Assembly (NCBI GenBank): GCA_021784615.1
Contig: JAJYHU010000274.1
Location: 1 to 6,967, forward strand
DNA from: Acidobacteriota bacterium
Lineage (GTDB): Bacteria > Acidobacteriota > Terriglobia > UBA7540
Reading direction: 5' to 3'
DNA: 6,967 nt
Shown: one piece after another, positions 5,740 through 6,967 of the stretch
Position numbering within the stretch: position 1 is the stretch's first letter
Layout: the number at the start of each line of letters is the position of its first letter
Position numbers and translations under genes: made by a program
The notes under the pieces: model-generated
Databases searched by the model: none
Told to the model about the DNA's origin: nothing
The model's input: only the letters and a program-made list of their open reading frames with translations

Positions 5740-6967
5740 TTATGGCAAACGGTCTGCCAGAAACAAAGTTTGAAACGTGGCCCCTGTCCGGCGGGCGATC
5801 AGCAGGAGCACGTCGTTCCCGGACTTTAGCGTCGCCTGCAGACGCGAGAATTCGGCAACTGATGCGACCGGATGGTGGTTGATCGCGAGGAGCACATCCC
5901 CGCGTGTGACACCCACCTCCGCCGCAAACCCTTCAGGAACAACCTGGGTAACTAAAATGCCCTGCGGCTTTCCCATATGCAAAGTTTGCTGAAGATTCTC
6001 GCCCTGGTCCGGGGTCAAGTCGCGGACGCTCATGCCAAGAACTCCGCCGGCCTGTTCAGGAGCGCTAGGGCTGACCTTCGGGCTGTTTTGCGCTCGCTGC
6101 TCGGCAATGATCTCATTGCGGTCGCCAACCTCGACAGAGGTTGACAGTGATTTACCGTTCCGCAGCAGCTCCATCTTGAGTTCACTGCCAATTTTGCGGT
6201 TGGAGACAATCTGCACCAACTCATCACCCGAGTGGATGGGCTGACCGTCAATCGCCAGAATGACGTCGCCCATTTTCAGCCCTGCACGGTCAGCCGGACT
6301 GCGGCCCTCGACGCTATTCACCACAACTCCATAATCAGCGCCAAAGCTGCGCAGCAAGGCCGGATTGTTCTGGCTGAGAAACGTAACGCCAATCGCTCCC
6401 CGCCGCACCTGGCCCGTGGTGACAATGGCATTATACACTTTGAGCGCTGTGTCGGACGGAATCGCAAAACCGATGCCGTCGTTTGAACCCTGATTGGTGG
6501 CGATGGCCGTGTTGATCCCGATAACCTGCCCGGCCAGATTGACAAGCGGCCCTCCGCTGTTCCCGGGATTAATCGCAGCGTCCGTCTGAATAAACCGTTT
6601 GAACTGGCCTTCCATGCCGGGCTCAATGTCCCGGCCCTTGGCGCTAATGATTCCAGCGGTTACCGTCGAATCAAGGCCGAAAGGGCTGCCGACCGCCAGC
6701 ACCCAATCGCCCACGCGTACGGAGCTTGAATCGCCAAAATGGGCCGCCACAAGCGGCCTGTCCGCATCAATCTTGATCACCGCCAGGTCTGTCCACTTGT
6801 CGGTTCCGATAACCCTGGCCCGGTATTTGGTCGCGGAGTCCCCATGCAAGTAAACTTCAATGCGGTCCACAGGCTTGTCGGAGTGGCTTTGCATAATGAC
6901 GTGATAGTTTGTCAAAACATAACCCTTTGGATCAAGGATGATTCCCGATCCCAAGCTGCGACGCTGA
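5740..6967 (-). CDS. HtrA/DegP-type periplasmic serine protease, 5' end outside the window
   Basis: This is a trypsin-like serine protease of family S1C with two PDZ domains, which degrades or refolds misfolded envelope proteins. The gene is cut by the right edge: the frame is open to the last base and reads QRRS before LGSGIILDP, the usual family context, so the TTG at 6954 is not a real start. The missing part should hold the signal peptide and the start of the protease domain. Counting from the codon at 6954, the catalytic triad is His18 (LTNYHV), Asp56 (TDLAVIKID) and Ser133 (NPGNSGGP). PDZ1 covers about 187-285 (including SPADRAGLKMGDVILAIDG) and PDZ2 about 304-400 (including VGVTRGDVLLAINHHPV). 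All catalytic residues are present, so it should be active. The paralogue (DegP, DegQ, DegS or MucD type) cannot be fixed without the N-terminus. It leads directly into the peptidoglycan-binding gene. Confidence 0.95.
   Translation of the reverse strand, partial: QRRSLGSGIILDPKGYVLTNYHVIMQSHSDKPVDRIEVYLHGDSATKYRARVIGTDKWTDLAVIKIDADRPLVAAHFGDSSSVRVGDWVLAVGSPFGLDSTVTAGIISAKGRDIEPGMEGQFKRFIQTDAAINPGNSGGPLVNLAGQVIGINTAIATNQGSNDGIGFAIPSDTALKVYNAIVTTGQVRRGAIGVTFLSQNNPALLRSFGADYGVVVNSVEGRSPADRAGLKMGDVILAIDGQPIHSGDELVQIVSNRKIGSELKMELLRNGKSLSTSVEVGDRNEIIAEQRAQNSPKVSPSAPEQAGGVLGMSVRDLTPDQGENLQQTLHMGKPQGILVTQVVPEGFAAEVGVTRGDVLLAINHHPVASVAEFSRLQATLKSGNDVLLLIARRTGATFQTLFLADRLP

Noticed and set aside
5449..5829. 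Plus-strand frame opposite the His-rich gene and the end of htrA
   Set aside because: Its repetitive Val/Ser/Met stretch is the reverse reading of the His/Arg-rich codons.

Overview
The window reads as an ordinary chromosomal segment of a Gram-negative (didermic) bacterium. The composition is moderately GC-rich, and the J-domain, glycine/phenylalanine and zinc-finger layout of DnaJ, together with the HtrA, PagL-type and GT2 proteins, resembles Acidobacteriota. That assignment rests on recalled sequence style and was not tested by a search. A PagL-like outer-membrane protein and a periplasmic HtrA protease both require an outer membrane. I see no mobile elements, tRNAs, rRNAs, CRISPR arrays or phage genes.

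Layout. Bases 1-133 (minus strand) hold the start of a gene that leaves the window; its N-terminus looks like a membrane segment. A short AT-rich divergent promoter region (about 134-230) separates it from two plus-strand envelope genes: a family 2 glycosyltransferase (231-974) and an exported PagL-like acyloxyacyl hydrolase (1117-1854). The remainder is on the minus strand and converges on the PagL-like gene. In transcription order it runs: 5'-truncated htrA/degP-type serine protease (6967-5740), a small exported His/Arg-rich peptidoglycan-binding-domain protein (5730-5140), a possible terminator, a good sigma70-type promoter, then hrcA (4938-3886), grpE (3797-3171) and dnaJ (3101-1974).

How the genes work together. 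hrcA-grpE-dnaJ is the classical heat-shock cluster without dnaK: HrcA is the repressor, GrpE the nucleotide exchange factor and DnaJ the J-protein co-chaperone of DnaK. Upstream lies the envelope counterpart, an HtrA protease followed immediately by a probable wall-binding protein. The minus-strand half is therefore a protein quality-control neighbourhood covering cytoplasm and periplasm. The plus-strand half looks like envelope glycan and lipid modification.

Most notable: (a) no recognisable CIRCE operator precedes hrcA, but an unrelated dyad sits in its leader; (b) the PagL-like protein has Asn where the catalytic Glu of characterised PagL would align; (c) the His/Arg/Tyr-rich wall-binding protein is tightly linked to htrA. 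Several starts are better placed at codons other than the longest open frame (dnaJ GTG, hrcA ATG, peptidoglycan-binding protein ATG). I found no convincing wholly new system.
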